A stretch of 64,000 nt of DNA from CALINF01 sp039980455 (GTDB lineage: Bacteria > Pseudomonadota > Gammaproteobacteria > Pseudomonadales > Halieaceae), in assembly GCA_039980455.1 (NCBI GenBank), contig JBDXCG010000006.1, forward strand, positions 186,001 through 250,000, read 5' to 3'. Position 1 is the stretch's first letter, and each line of letters opens with the position of its first letter. The translations under genes were made by a program, and so were the position numbers. Positions 17,594-27,200 of this stretch are shown in pieces. The notes below the pieces were generated by a model. The model was not told the DNA's origin. It worked only from the letters and a program-made list of their open reading frames with translations, and made no database searches.

Positions 17594-18147
17594 GCGAGGT
17601 ATCTATCTACCTGGTTCGCCACGGCGAGGCAGCAGCATCTTGGGGCGAGTCCCCAGATCCGAGCTTGAGTGAGCTGGGCTGGGAGCAGGCCGAGGACGCC
17701 GGTAAAATCTTACTTACGCAGCTGGATGGCCCCGTGAATCTGGTGAGCAGCCCGCTGGCCAGAGCAATAGAGACAGCACAGCCGCTTGCGCGTGCGTTAG
17801 AGCTGGATGTAGCGATTAGTCCCTCATTCACCGAAATACCTTCTCCCGTTCCATTGAGCGAAAGGCAGGATTGGCTACGGGGATTCATGGGAGAGCGCTG
17901 GCAACAGCAGCCGGAGTTTTTGCAGCAATGGCGTCAACAAGCGCTCGGCGAATTGACAGCGCTAACGCGGGACACGGTGATCTTTACCCACTTTCTTGTA
18001 CTGAATGCGGTGGTAGGCAGCATTCTGGGTAAAGAAGAAACATTATGCTTTCGACCTGGAAACGCCTCCATTACGCAGTTAGCGCTGCGAGACGGTGCGC
18101 TCGAGCTGGTGAGCGCTGGTCAGGAAATGTCTTCGGTAATTAACTGA
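17590..18147 (+). CDS. Histidine phosphatase family protein (SixA-like size)
   Basis: A compact, 185-residue histidine phosphatase. IYLVRHGEAA carries the catalytic RHG, SSPLARAIETAQPLA carries the conserved arginine, and VIFTHFLVLNAVVG carries the second histidine. The ATG overlaps the preceding stop by four bases. Having two tandem phosphatases after aceK is notable. They may act on a CoA-pathway or phospho-sugar metabolite, but nothing in the sequence names it. Confidence 0.82.
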   Translation: MSEVSIYLVRHGEAAASWGESPDPSLSELGWEQAEDAGKILLTQLDGPVNLVSSPLARAIETAQPLARALELDVAISPSFTEIPSPVPLSERQDWLRGFMGERWQQQPEFLQQWRQQALGELTALTRDTVIFTHFLVLNAVVGSILGKEETLCFRPGNASITQLALRDGALELVSAGQEMSSVIN

Positions 18148-18161
18148 TCGCTGAATGCCCG

Positions 18162-19019
18162 CTAGCTTTTTGTACGCAACCTAACCAATGATTCCTGTGT
18201 GGTAGATGCCACCAATTCTCCCGATTGCGAATAAAAACTACCGCGACTGAAGCCTCTACTGCCACCACTGTACGGACTGTCCATGGTGTACAGCAGGTAT
18301 TCATTCGCCTTTACCGGTTTGTGAAACCAGATGGCGTGATCGAGGCTCGCCACTTGCACACCTTCACTTTGACCCGTGTAGGGGTGGGGTAGAAGCGCGG
18401 CACTCAGTAGTGCGAAGTCAGACATATAGGCCAGTAGTGTTTGGTGTCTTGCCGGATCATCACCTACATCACCCAGTGCTCTGAACCACATGTGCTGAGC
18501 GGGATCGGTAGGTTGGGGATTGAGATAGTCTCTACGCTCAACCACGCGGCGTTCGATAGCGGTCATGCGAGGTGGTTCAAATTTGTCCGGGTACTTCTCT
18601 GCCAGCATCTGCCAGTATTCGTTGTCTGTTTCTAGCCCCTCTGGTCCGGGTACGTCTGGCATTTCAGCCTGATGTGACAGGCCTTCTTCATGCAACTGGA
18701 ACGATATCGACGTATTGAATATCGCGCGGCCATCTTGCTTTGCCACGACGCGTCGCGTAGTAAAACTTCTACCATCGCGAATTGGGTCTACTTCAAACAC
18801 GATCTGTTTGGTGGGATCGCCGCCGCGCAGAAAGTAGCCGTGCAGAGAGTGTGCAGTGCGATCGGGCTCAACGGTATTGATGGCGGCGTTGAGCGCTTGC
18901 GCTAACACTTGGCCACCGAAGATGCGCTTGGGCCTGGACGGGCTATTGCCAATAAACAAATATTTGTCGATCTGCTCAACTTCAAGGTAGTTCAGCAGCT
19001 TGTCGAGATCAGTGCTCAC
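18162..19019 (-). CDS. tesB: Acyl-CoA thioesterase II TesB
   Basis: A 285-residue double-hotdog thioesterase that hydrolyses medium and long acyl-CoAs. The marks are FGGQVLAQALNAA in the first hotdog, HSLHGYFLRGGDP, a catalytic Asp region in LAYMSDFALLSAALLPH, and SLDHAIWFHKPV in the second. It starts with GTG at 19019 after an AAGGA ribosome binding site. It converges with the phosphatase genes, and a TetR-type regulator lies upstream on the same strand, about 30 bp away. That suggests a shared transcript. Confidence 0.93.
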   Translation of the reverse strand: MSTDLDKLLNYLEVEQIDKYLFIGNSPSRPKRIFGGQVLAQALNAAINTVEPDRTAHSLHGYFLRGGDPTKQIVFEVDPIRDGRSFTTRRVVAKQDGRAIFNTSISFQLHEEGLSHQAEMPDVPGPEGLETDNEYWQMLAEKYPDKFEPPRMTAIERRVVERRDYLNPQPTDPAQHMWFRALGDVGDDPARHQTLLAYMSDFALLSAALLPHPYTGQSEGVQVASLDHAIWFHKPVKANEYLLYTMDSPYSGGSRGFSRGSFYSQSGELVASTTQESLVRLRTKS

Positions 19020-19049
19020 AAGTAATCCTTTTTTGTTCGCTGGTGGTGC

Positions 19050-20333
19050 TTAGTTGCGAGGTAATAGTCCATTTAGGAAGACATCAAAATAGTCGATGGC
19101 AGCTTCGTCAATGTTATCAACCTTGCGCCAGAGTTTGATGTCCATTGACGCATTGATTGCGCCAGTGATCAGGTTTTGTGCGATGAAAACGCTTTCATCT
19201 CGCAGGCTGCCATCGTCGATGCCGCGGCGGATGAAATCTCCGAAGCGGGAGTTGGCAGCATTCGTGCGCTTGAGAATGAGCTTGCGCCGGTCTGCGGGTA
19301 ATGACGTAATGGTGTTGTAACGAACCAGCGGTCCGTCGTCTGTGTTCTGTACGTGGAAGATGCGTCGACAGGCCTCTTCCATCTGCTGTAGTCCGGTGCC
19401 CTGGCTGTGACTCGCCTTGTCGTAGATACGTTCTGTAGTATCCAGCGAGTAGCTATAACAATTGAACAGCAGGTCTTCCTTGTTCTTGATGTGATAGTAA
19501 AAAGCGCCCTTACTCACATTCAGGTGTTCTGCTATCTCATCGAGCGAAGACCCATCAAAGCCTTTCTTATTGAAAAACCAGGTGCCGGTTTTGTAAAACG
19601 CCATTTGCTTCAGTCGATTCTGCTGCTCGCGATTAAAACCCTGAGCGCCAGTTAGACTGTCGTTCTCAAAACTTAAGCGGGCTGGCTCGTACACTTTGCC
19701 TTCGGCACATAGGCCGTGAGCGAGAATATTCATTGCTTGGCGCGCAACTCTGCGGACCTCTTCGTCGTCTACCGAGTGCAGCCAATAGAAGATCCACTCC
19801 ATAGAACCCAGGATGGCGCGGGTTGCCGAGGTGGGGTCTAGCTTCTGCCGCAATACGCCCGAACTAACGCCGTCACGCAGATATTGTCGCAGGCGCGTGA
19901 ACATGCGGATGTATTGCTTTTCTACCTCCTCGCGATGCGGACCCTTAAGCGAGGCAATCTCGAGTAGAGCGGCTATATGAACGTCTTTTTCATCTCGCGC
20001 GGCAAGCCAGCTTTCGAACTGTTGTAAGAAAAAGGCCGAGGCGCGTTCCAAGGGGCCTACATACGTGCGCTCAATCTCGTCCAGGGTGGCATGATGATGC
20101 TCGAGCGCTGCCATGTAGCACTGGTAGATAAGCTCTTCTTTGGTTTTAACGTAATAGTAGAGGCTGGTTTTGGTGAGCCCAAGGCTCTCCGCGATGTCTT
20201 TAAGCGTGGTTGCGCGTGAGCCTTTGGAATTAAACAGTTTGGCCGCCTGCGACAGAATGGCCGCGCGTTTGGCGTCATGCTGCGCCGTTCTATTGAACGG
20301 AGAGCTGTCCCCCTGATTTGGCGTTGCATCCAT
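19050..20333 (-). CDS. Tandem (two-domain) TetR-family transcriptional regulator
   Basis: The product is 427 residues, about twice a normal TetR protein. It holds two complete TetR DNA-binding domains. The first, about residues 20-72, contains TTLKDIAESLGLTKTSLYYYVKTKEELIYQCY. The second, about 238-290, contains SSLDEIAEHLNVSKGAFYYHIKNKEDLLFNCY. Each is followed by a helical ligand-type domain. The frame is open throughout with no join signs, so this looks like an old internal duplication or fusion rather than two misjoined genes. Being next to tesB and across from an acyl-CoA operon makes a fatty-acyl-CoA-responsive repressor plausible. Confidence 0.88.
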   Translation of the reverse strand: MDATPNQGDSSPFNRTAQHDAKRAAILSQAAKLFNSKGSRATTLKDIAESLGLTKTSLYYYVKTKEELIYQCYMAALEHHHATLDEIERTYVGPLERASAFFLQQFESWLAARDEKDVHIAALLEIASLKGPHREEVEKQYIRMFTRLRQYLRDGVSSGVLRQKLDPTSATRAILGSMEWIFYWLHSVDDEEVRRVARQAMNILAHGLCAEGKVYEPARLSFENDSLTGAQGFNREQQNRLKQMAFYKTGTWFFNKKGFDGSSLDEIAEHLNVSKGAFYYHIKNKEDLLFNCYSYSLDTTERIYDKASHSQGTGLQQMEEACRRIFHVQNTDDGPLVRYNTITSLPADRRKLILKRTNAANSRFGDFIRRGIDDGSLRDESVFIAQNLITGAINASMDIKLWRKVDNIDEAAIDYFDVFLNGLLPRN

Positions 20334-20431
20334 AAAGATCAGTCAGTTAGCGCCAGCATTCTGCGGCTGGCCTGCCGTGAACCTACTTAGTTTTCGAAGA
20401 TTCCAACTTTAAGTATTTTTTTTGTCGCTGT

Positions 20432-21805
20432 CTATGAAATCGTGGAATTTCCCTGCAGTTCTGCCAGATTCACGTTCACCCACTTATGCGATTTGTAGTA
20501 CCAAATCATCATGACGGCCTTGAGAATGTAGTCAAACAGCATAACTACGAAGATCCAGTACACAGACAGCCCCAGCTTGTAGAACACCCATGCGGGCAGG
20601 AGCCGGCCGAGAAACAGACCACAGAATGTGGTGAGTAGAGGGAAGCGCGTGTCGCCAGCGCCACGCAATGCGCCTGCCAGTGCCATCTCAACCGCCATAA
20701 AGGGTTGGGCTAGCGCAATGATGTAGATGAACGCCGCTGTGTAGTCGATGACATCGGGATCATCGATCATGAATTGCGCCAGATCGCGGGCAAACCATGC
20801 CAGCAGCAGGGAGAACAGGCTCATGGCCCCCACGCCCATACGCAGCGCCCGCCATCCTGCTCCAATCGCCAGGTCGGGCCTCCCAGCGCCTAACTGTTGC
20901 CCTACGAGCGTTGCAGCGGCAATGCCAAAGCCAAAGCCCACTACGATAGAAAAGGACACGATGCTGATACCAATGCCGTAGGCGGCGTAGGGCATGTTTC
21001 CGTACTGGGCAACGATGGAGAAAAACAGCAGGAAAGCCACCTGAATGATGCCTTGCTCAAGCATGGACGGCGCGCCGATAACGGCTAACTGGCGAGCGGC
21101 ACTGCGGTCAATAGCGAGCTTTTTGATGGGCTTGAGCCCGAAATGCCCCTTCCACCAGACCGTGGCGAACGTGAGGGTCACAATGAGAGCTGCAGAGCCG
21201 CCACCTAATGCTACGCCAGCCACACCCAGTGCGGGCAGAGGCCCCCAGCCATAGGCAAGGCTATAGCCAAACAGGAGGTTCAGCATGGAGCTCACACAGA
21301 GAAAGTATAGGGGAGTAATGACATCGCCAGTGGCCCGAAGTGCTGTTTGCAGCATCATGTTGACGGCCGTGGAGATATTGAAAATGCCGAACCAGAAAAT
21401 GAATCCGGCGGCCTCCTTGGTGGTGGCATCATCTAACCCGAAGAGCCCTGCAAGGGTCTCAGGAATAAGCAGTACAGGAATGGCGAGAATGGCGGCTAGA
21501 ATCATAGACACCCCCAGAGATGTCCAGGATGCCATCTCGGCGCCACGTATATCGTTGGCACCCCATGCGCGGGAGATAATGGCCGTTGCTGCTACTGAAA
21601 TACCCATCAGCACAGCTTGAATCAGGAAGAAAATGCGGTGGCCAGTGGTGACTGCCGCTACGGCTTGTGTGCCAAGGCCAGAAGCGATTTTGATGTGCAT
21701 GAATCCCACCAGCGTGAACAGCAGGTAGGATGTAATAGTGGGCCACGCCAGCTGCCATATCCGAAGACTGGTAGATTCGCGACCTGGCAGTTCATGGTCT
21801 GGCAA
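20432..21805 (-). CDS. MATE family efflux transporter
   Basis: A 457-residue, twelve-segment MATE exporter of the NorM/DinF type, driving drug or metabolite export with Na+ or H+. The two homologous halves are visible: the first begins IWQLAWPTITSYLLFTLVGFMHI and the second begins IGAPSMLEQGIIQVAFLLFFS. Charged residues are few inside the membrane, as in the family. It precedes the tandem TetR gene on the same strand, so that regulator might control it. A 98-bp gap separates them. Confidence 0.9.
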   Translation of the reverse strand: MPDHELPGRESTSLRIWQLAWPTITSYLLFTLVGFMHIKIASGLGTQAVAAVTTGHRIFFLIQAVLMGISVAATAIISRAWGANDIRGAEMASWTSLGVSMILAAILAIPVLLIPETLAGLFGLDDATTKEAAGFIFWFGIFNISTAVNMMLQTALRATGDVITPLYFLCVSSMLNLLFGYSLAYGWGPLPALGVAGVALGGGSAALIVTLTFATVWWKGHFGLKPIKKLAIDRSAARQLAVIGAPSMLEQGIIQVAFLLFFSIVAQYGNMPYAAYGIGISIVSFSIVVGFGFGIAAATLVGQQLGAGRPDLAIGAGWRALRMGVGAMSLFSLLLAWFARDLAQFMIDDPDVIDYTAAFIYIIALAQPFMAVEMALAGALRGAGDTRFPLLTTFCGLFLGRLLPAWVFYKLGLSVYWIFVVMLFDYILKAVMMIWYYKSHKWVNVNLAELQGNSTIS

Positions 21806-21857
21806 GTGGAATTCTCTTTAGGAAGCCCTCCAGTTTAGCAGCTATCACCGGGCCGAC

Positions 21858-22430
21858 TCAGACCAATTTTTGGCATTCTTTGTACCGAAAGCAGTCATCC
21901 GTGTGGTCGTTGACCATGCCAGTGGCCTGCATATGAGCGTACATAATGGTAGAGCCAACGAATGTGAAGCCGCGCTTCTTCATGTCTTTGCTCATGGCGT
22001 CGGATACAGGGGTTGTGGCAGGTACCTCAGCCATGGACGCCCAGTGATTCTGTATGGGCGTGTTATCAACAAAGCCCCACAGGTAGTTGGCAAAACTACC
22101 GTAGTCTTCTTGCGCTTGAAGAAATGCGCGAGCGTTCTTGCGTGCCCCGAATACCTTAAGGCGATTACGGATGATGCGTGCGTCTAGTAAGATCTTCTCC
22201 AGCTTTTTGTCAGAGTATCGCGCCACTTTTTCGGCATCGAAATTGTCGAACAAAGCACGATAACCCTCGCGCTTTCTCAAAATGGTGATCCACGATAGCC
22301 CAGCCTGAGCCCCCTCAAGCATTAGAAACTCGAACAATGTGTGGTCATCCCTTACGGGCACACCCCATTCCTCATCATGGTATTTGACGTACAACGGGTC
22401 ATCCCCGCACCACTGGCAACGTGACTTCAA
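21858..22430 (-). CDS. tag: DNA-3-methyladenine glycosylase I (Tag)
   Basis: Tag removes 3-methyladenine from DNA, the first step of base excision repair. The visible family pattern is RCQWCGDDPLYVKYHDEEWGVPV at the start, then LFEFLMLEGAQAGLSWITILRKREGYR with the catalytic-pocket residues, and a C-terminal GFTFVGSTIMYAHMQATGMVNDH, whose zinc ligands (with an N-terminal Cys and a later Cys) are kept. The start is TTG at 22430: AAGGAG lies 7 nt upstream (22438-22443), and the protein is then 190 residues, like E. coli Tag (187). A longer frame to an upstream ATG overlaps the divergent gene and has no similarity. Confidence 0.92.
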   Translation of the reverse strand: MKSRCQWCGDDPLYVKYHDEEWGVPVRDDHTLFEFLMLEGAQAGLSWITILRKREGYRALFDNFDAEKVARYSDKKLEKILLDARIIRNRLKVFGARKNARAFLQAQEDYGSFANYLWGFVDNTPIQNHWASMAEVPATTPVSDAMSKDMKKRGFTFVGSTIMYAHMQATGMVNDHTDDCFRYKECQKLV

Positions 22431-22551
22431 TGGACTTCTCCTTGACCTGTGACAAGGTTGAGTATGGTAAGCGGGCTTGAGCTTGTCCACACATGTGGCG
22501 ACCACTGATGTGGTATGCCACACTTTGATTATATATGTAGCAGGAGGTCGC

Positions 22552-23310
22552 ATGACCGATACAGTTCAGTACAGTCGCGAGGGCCATATCGCCCGGTTAA
22601 CGTTGAATGTGCCTGAAAAGCACAATTCATTAGGCCAGCACGAGTTGGAAGCGCTGCAGAATCATATGACACACATAGCCGGCGATGCGCAGGCGAGGGT
22701 GTTAATCGTTACCGGGGCCGGTGACAAGACGTTCTGCGCGGGCGCATCGTTGGCGCAGTTGAATGCCGGCGAGATTCATCCTGACACCTTTCAAAATACT
22801 ACTGATCAGCTGGCGGCTCTTGAAATTCCAACGGTGTGCGCGCTTAACGGCAATGTATTTGGCGGTGGCGTAGAGCTGGCGCTGAGCTGTGATTTTAGGA
22901 TTGGAATAGAGGGTTCCAGGCTGCGCGTACCAGCCGCCGCGATAGGTCTTTGCTACCCGCTAAGTGGCATCAATCGATTCGTAGAGCGGCTGGGGGTGAA
23001 TGTAGCCAAAAGAATTCTCGTTGCATCTGAAACCTTCGACTCTCAGGCCATGTTGGAGATAGGCTTTCTCGACCATCTGGTTTTGCCTGCTCAGCTAGAT
23101 GAAAAAGCTGATGAGTTTGCTCAGCATATTGCCGGATTAGCGCCGCTAAGCGTTAAAGCAATGAAATCAATACTTCAGCAAGCTGCTTCGGGAGGTATTG
23201 ATTATCCAAGTGCTCAGGCGCTGGCGGATGAATGTGCCAACTCGGAGGATCTGCAGGAAGGGTTTGCTGCTCAACGTGAAAAGCGTGCGGCGAGATTTAA
23301 AGGCTGCTAA
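22552..23310 (+). CDS. Enoyl-CoA hydratase/isomerase family protein
   Basis: A crotonase-fold protein of 252 residues. Oxyanion-hole segments are FCAGASLAQL and GNVFGGGVELALS. In the region that normally carries the two catalytic glutamates the sequence is RLRVPAAAIGLCYPLSG. The Glu that follows the conserved Pro in hydratases is Ala, so it may be an isomerase, a thioesterase-like variant or another crotonase reaction. The ATG at 22552 has an AGGAGG ribosome binding site. An in-frame start at 22477 is ignored. Its stop overlaps the convergent ApbE-like gene by four bases. Confidence 0.88.
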   Translation: MTDTVQYSREGHIARLTLNVPEKHNSLGQHELEALQNHMTHIAGDAQARVLIVTGAGDKTFCAGASLAQLNAGEIHPDTFQNTTDQLAALEIPTVCALNGNVFGGGVELALSCDFRIGIEGSRLRVPAAAIGLCYPLSGINRFVERLGVNVAKRILVASETFDSQAMLEIGFLDHLVLPAQLDEKADEFAQHIAGLAPLSVKAMKSILQQAASGGIDYPSAQALADECANSEDLQEGFAAQREKRAARFKGC

Positions 23311-24215
23311 CTGTTTGAGGCAAGAGTGCCGTGGCATTTGCCCTGCCTATCGATAGCAAACCAGGGCATGTCGAGCTTTGAAAGCCAGTCTAGTGCTGCA
23401 GCCTCTGTTTTGGTGCGCGCTATATTTGCGGCGCTGCAAGCGTCCAGACAATTTTCTGCGACCACCGCCACACTGATTGGGCCTAGTAGCGGTAAGCCAT
23501 CGATTGGGCTGATCGCCCGTCCAAACTGCTCCCCATTAATTACGAGTGAGTGTTCAAAACTGCCTCGTAGTGCATAGCCCTGTTGATTGAGCTTTAGTCT
23601 CGAAATGGCCGCGCTATTGCCCTTGGGGTAGCGCAGCCCAATCAGCCAGTTAGAGCCATCTGGCTGTGTGCCAATGGTAGCAATGTCGTGATCGAGATCG
23701 ATAAGCGCATGCTTGATGCCGGCGGCGATGAGTTTCTTGCGTACTCTGTCGACAGCGTAAGGTCTTACTATGCTGTCTAGATTAATGCGCATGCCGGTTT
23801 CAAGGAGTCGCCCGCCGGACTCCGTAAGTTCTAGTTTTTGCCAGCCCATATTTGGCTGAAGCTCATCTATCTTTTTTTCAAGGCGGGAAATTGTGCGTTC
23901 GTTCCCGTACAGGGGCTGGGCTGCGGCTGTGGTTGGATCAAACAATTGGTTGCTTTGTTGCCACAACATATCGACGAAAGAAAACAGGCTGCGGGCTTCT
24001 GCATTGAGCTCTACAAACTCGCCTGTTCCAGCAGATGAGTTGAGAGCATGAATGAGGCTGCCCGGCTGGTAGGAAGAAAGTAGGCTTTCTATTCGCTTAA
24101 ACTCAGTGAGGGCGAGGTCAATAGCATCGTTCGCGCTGGTATTGCCTGAACTTACTACCAGGTGGCACGGCCTGTGCAGAATAGTTTGTCGCAACTCTGT
24201 TTTGGTGTCGTTCAT
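23307..24215 (-). CDS. Degenerate ApbE-like (FAD:protein FMN transferase family) protein
   Basis: A 302-residue ApbE-fold protein. ApbE covalently attaches FMN to threonines of secreted or membrane redox proteins. Family landmarks seen are the SLIHALNSS and QLFDPTTAAAQPL segments (compare S-x-x-S-x-LN and FDPTvgpL) and an LDACSAAN segment where active members have aDALSTA. The core motif D-x-GGxxKGyavD is INLDSIVRPYAVD here, and the GGD loop is LDHD. There is no signal peptide or lipobox. It is therefore probably inactive as an FMN transferase and may be a binding or regulatory relative. It is translationally coupled (ATGA) to the propeller-sensor gene upstream, so it belongs to that operon. 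Confidence 0.72.
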   Translation of the reverse strand: MNDTKTELRQTILHRPCHLVVSSGNTSANDAIDLALTEFKRIESLLSSYQPGSLIHALNSSAGTGEFVELNAEARSLFSFVDMLWQQSNQLFDPTTAAAQPLYGNERTISRLEKKIDELQPNMGWQKLELTESGGRLLETGMRINLDSIVRPYAVDRVRKKLIAAGIKHALIDLDHDIATIGTQPDGSNWLIGLRYPKGNSAAISRLKLNQQGYALRGSFEHSLVINGEQFGRAISPIDGLPLLGPISVAVVAENCLDACSAANIARTKTEAAALDWLSKLDMPWFAIDRQGKCHGTLASNS

Positions 24216-27200
24216 TCGGGTGAGTGTGCCTGACTACTAAAAGCCGTTTGTGGAATGATTGCGACGACTCGATCGTACTGGTTCTCGTCTACTTCCAAGC
24301 TTGCGCCCATTGTTTTTAGCAGCTGTTCAAGATGCATCAGGCGGTGGGCTTTTCGGGTCGTCGATGGTGGAGCAGTATCATCGCGTGGATCCACCGAATA
24401 ACTGGATTGAACCGTGAGGTTTATGGATGAATCCTCTGTCATGCTAATAGCAACTTGTATGTAGTTTCCCAAACCGCTCTCTGCAGGTAAGTTTGCCACT
24501 GTATCATCGGCGATCTCAAATAGCGCGATAGCCAGATAAGAGCCGAGAGAGACAGGTAGAAACACGTTTGGGACATCAAGTATTGTGTTGATTGACTCTG
24601 CCTGCGCCGGATTAGCGGCTAGTACCTTTGCAACAATCAGGTTTGTGCATGCCTGCAGGTCGAATAGCAGTTGATCACCTTGATAGGATAGTGTGCTTTC
24701 CAGTGCCTCGAGCGCGGGAAGGCTGCCGTTCTGCCTGCGTGGCCAATCTGGTTCTTGCAAATGTGAAATGAGGCCTAGCGTATCAAGATTACGCTGATGA
24801 AATCGCCTTACCAGAGTGTCTTGATTCTCCAGTTGCTCCTGAATGTCGTCCATCGCATCTTCTACAGCTCGGTTCATGTTCTCCGCCATAGCCGTAGCTT
24901 TTTCTTTTAGCATGTATGTGTCGTAGGTCTTTTTAAGCGACCAGATAAGACCAGCGAGTAGCAAGAAGTAGAGCGTGTAGGCCCACCAGGTTCTCCACGG
25001 CGCTGCATGAACAACGAGATTGATGCGTATTCCTTCGCGATTCCATACGCCGTCAGAATTTGAGCCTTGGGCGCGAAAGACGTAGCGCCCGGCGGGCAGG
25101 TTCGTGAAGGTAGCAGAGTCTCGATCTCCAGCTTCAACCCAGTCCGGATCAAATCCTTCAAGCATATAGCGATAGCGGTTCTGAGATGAGTCGAAATAAT
25201 CGATCACATTGAACATGAAGGTAATGAAGCGATCTCGATAAGAGATTTCGATATTGCTTAGATAGGGCAGCGCTGTTGCTGGTGTGCTTGTGTCGCCTGC
25301 GATATCAAGGCCAGTGAGTAGCATAGGGGAGGGCTTACGCTCAAAGTCCATGTCGGCTGGGTTGAAGACCGCATAGCCGTTGCTGCCGCCGAAGTAGAGG
25401 TTGCCTTGGGAGTCCTTTGCTGAAACAGCTAGATCAAACTCCAAGGATCCTAGACCTGCACTCGCCCCATATCGAATAGCCTTTGTGTTGCCTTCATAGA
25501 TATGCCAGATAGCGTCTGAGGTCGAAGCCCAAATGGAGTCGTCTCCGGATGTTTCCAATGAGAATATGGAGATACTGTCTAATGGGTAGTCTTTTGAGAT
25601 TCTTTCAGCGATGAGTTTCTCATCCTTGACTGATTTCACTTCGAATATGCCGTTAGCTGGTGTTCCTGCCAATACTTTGCCCTTGCTAGTTAGTGCGAGG
25701 CACCAAGCGACGAAACTTTGGATATCATCACCGGCATCGAAATATACTCGCCTGACTGAGTTGCTCAATGGATCGAAGCGTACTAGGCCTGCTTCTGTCC
25801 CAATCCAAACTCTGCCTTGCGAATCTTCTGTGAGCAGTATTACATTATCACTTGGTAGAGATAGTCCTAAGCCTCCGCGTCTAATCGTATAAATCTGGTT
25901 GCTATCGCGTACGATATTAACGCCTCCTCCATAGGTGCCAACATATAGATCTCCTGAACTTGCTATGAGTAATGCTGAAACCTGATTTGAAGATAAGCTG
26001 GGAGAACTAGTTGTGTTGTAACTTGTCGTGTGTCCAGAGTGTACGTTGTATCTGAGAACCCCTGTGGTTCTATACCCGATAATTATTTCGCTCGAAGATG
26101 ATGCAGTTGCCATAATCTGGCCTTTGCTTCGGACAGATTCTGGCATGTTAATAGGAAGTGACGCTTCGAGTTCTCCTTTTTCTTTCCTAATTAGAATTTG
26201 ATTGTAAGTTGCGATGATCGTACCAAACCCATTTTCAGTGCTTATCGACATAATTGAACTTAGGTGGGGGTCTTGATCCGCTGATCGCACAAGTATCGAG
26301 GACCTAGTTAGCAACGATAGGCCGCGATAAGTCCCGACCCAGATCCCAGTCTCTGGGTCTGACATTAGAGATGTTACTTCGGTGCTGGGTAGCTCGGCAT
26401 CCCAAAGAGAATTTTGAAAGGAGCTATCACTAATTTGGATTCCGTGTAGACCTGAATCAGTGCCAATAACAACGTAGTCAGACCCTTTCACTTTAGCGAG
26501 CGCATGAATCCTAGCACGCTGCAAGGTAGCGCCCGACTCATCCTTTAGTTGAATTTTTTGGCATCGATTTCGATCTAGATCTATGTCTAAAACTTCTCCA
26601 GACTCAGTTGCGGAGATAAATCTAGACTCCGATAGAACTAGGGAGTGAGAGAAAATACTTTCAATTCTCTGGCAGTCACTCGGTAACGCTATTGCGTTTG
26701 CAACAAAGCCATCTGCATGAACCAAGTAGAACTTACCTAGGTTGGTCATCAGATAGTGTGAGCCTGAAGGAGATTCCTCCACACTTGTGACGAACTCATC
26801 TGCCAGTTCAGCTATGGATAACACTTCTTTTGATTGAGGGTTTACGGCTAGGGTTGTTCCATCAAGAAACCCTAGGAGCCATCTATTGGAAGTGAGAGAT
26901 TTTGCGACATTAAGGCCACCATATTCAGTGGCCAGGTTTTCGGTCCATAGACGTAGTTTCGTACCACTTTCGCTTTCCCACTGTGGATAGATTCCGTCTT
27001 TCGTTACGATACTTATCGATCGGTCGCTGGATTCAAGCAAGGATATTACATCTGAGAATATGCCGACATTCTTCAGCTGCTTGGGAAAGCCAAACTTTTG
27101 AACTTTTCTACCATCGTATTTTACCAGCCCCTCAAAAGTATAGAACCAAATAGCACCAGATTGATCTTTTAGTACCCGGAGCACAGTGCTCCTTTTTAAA

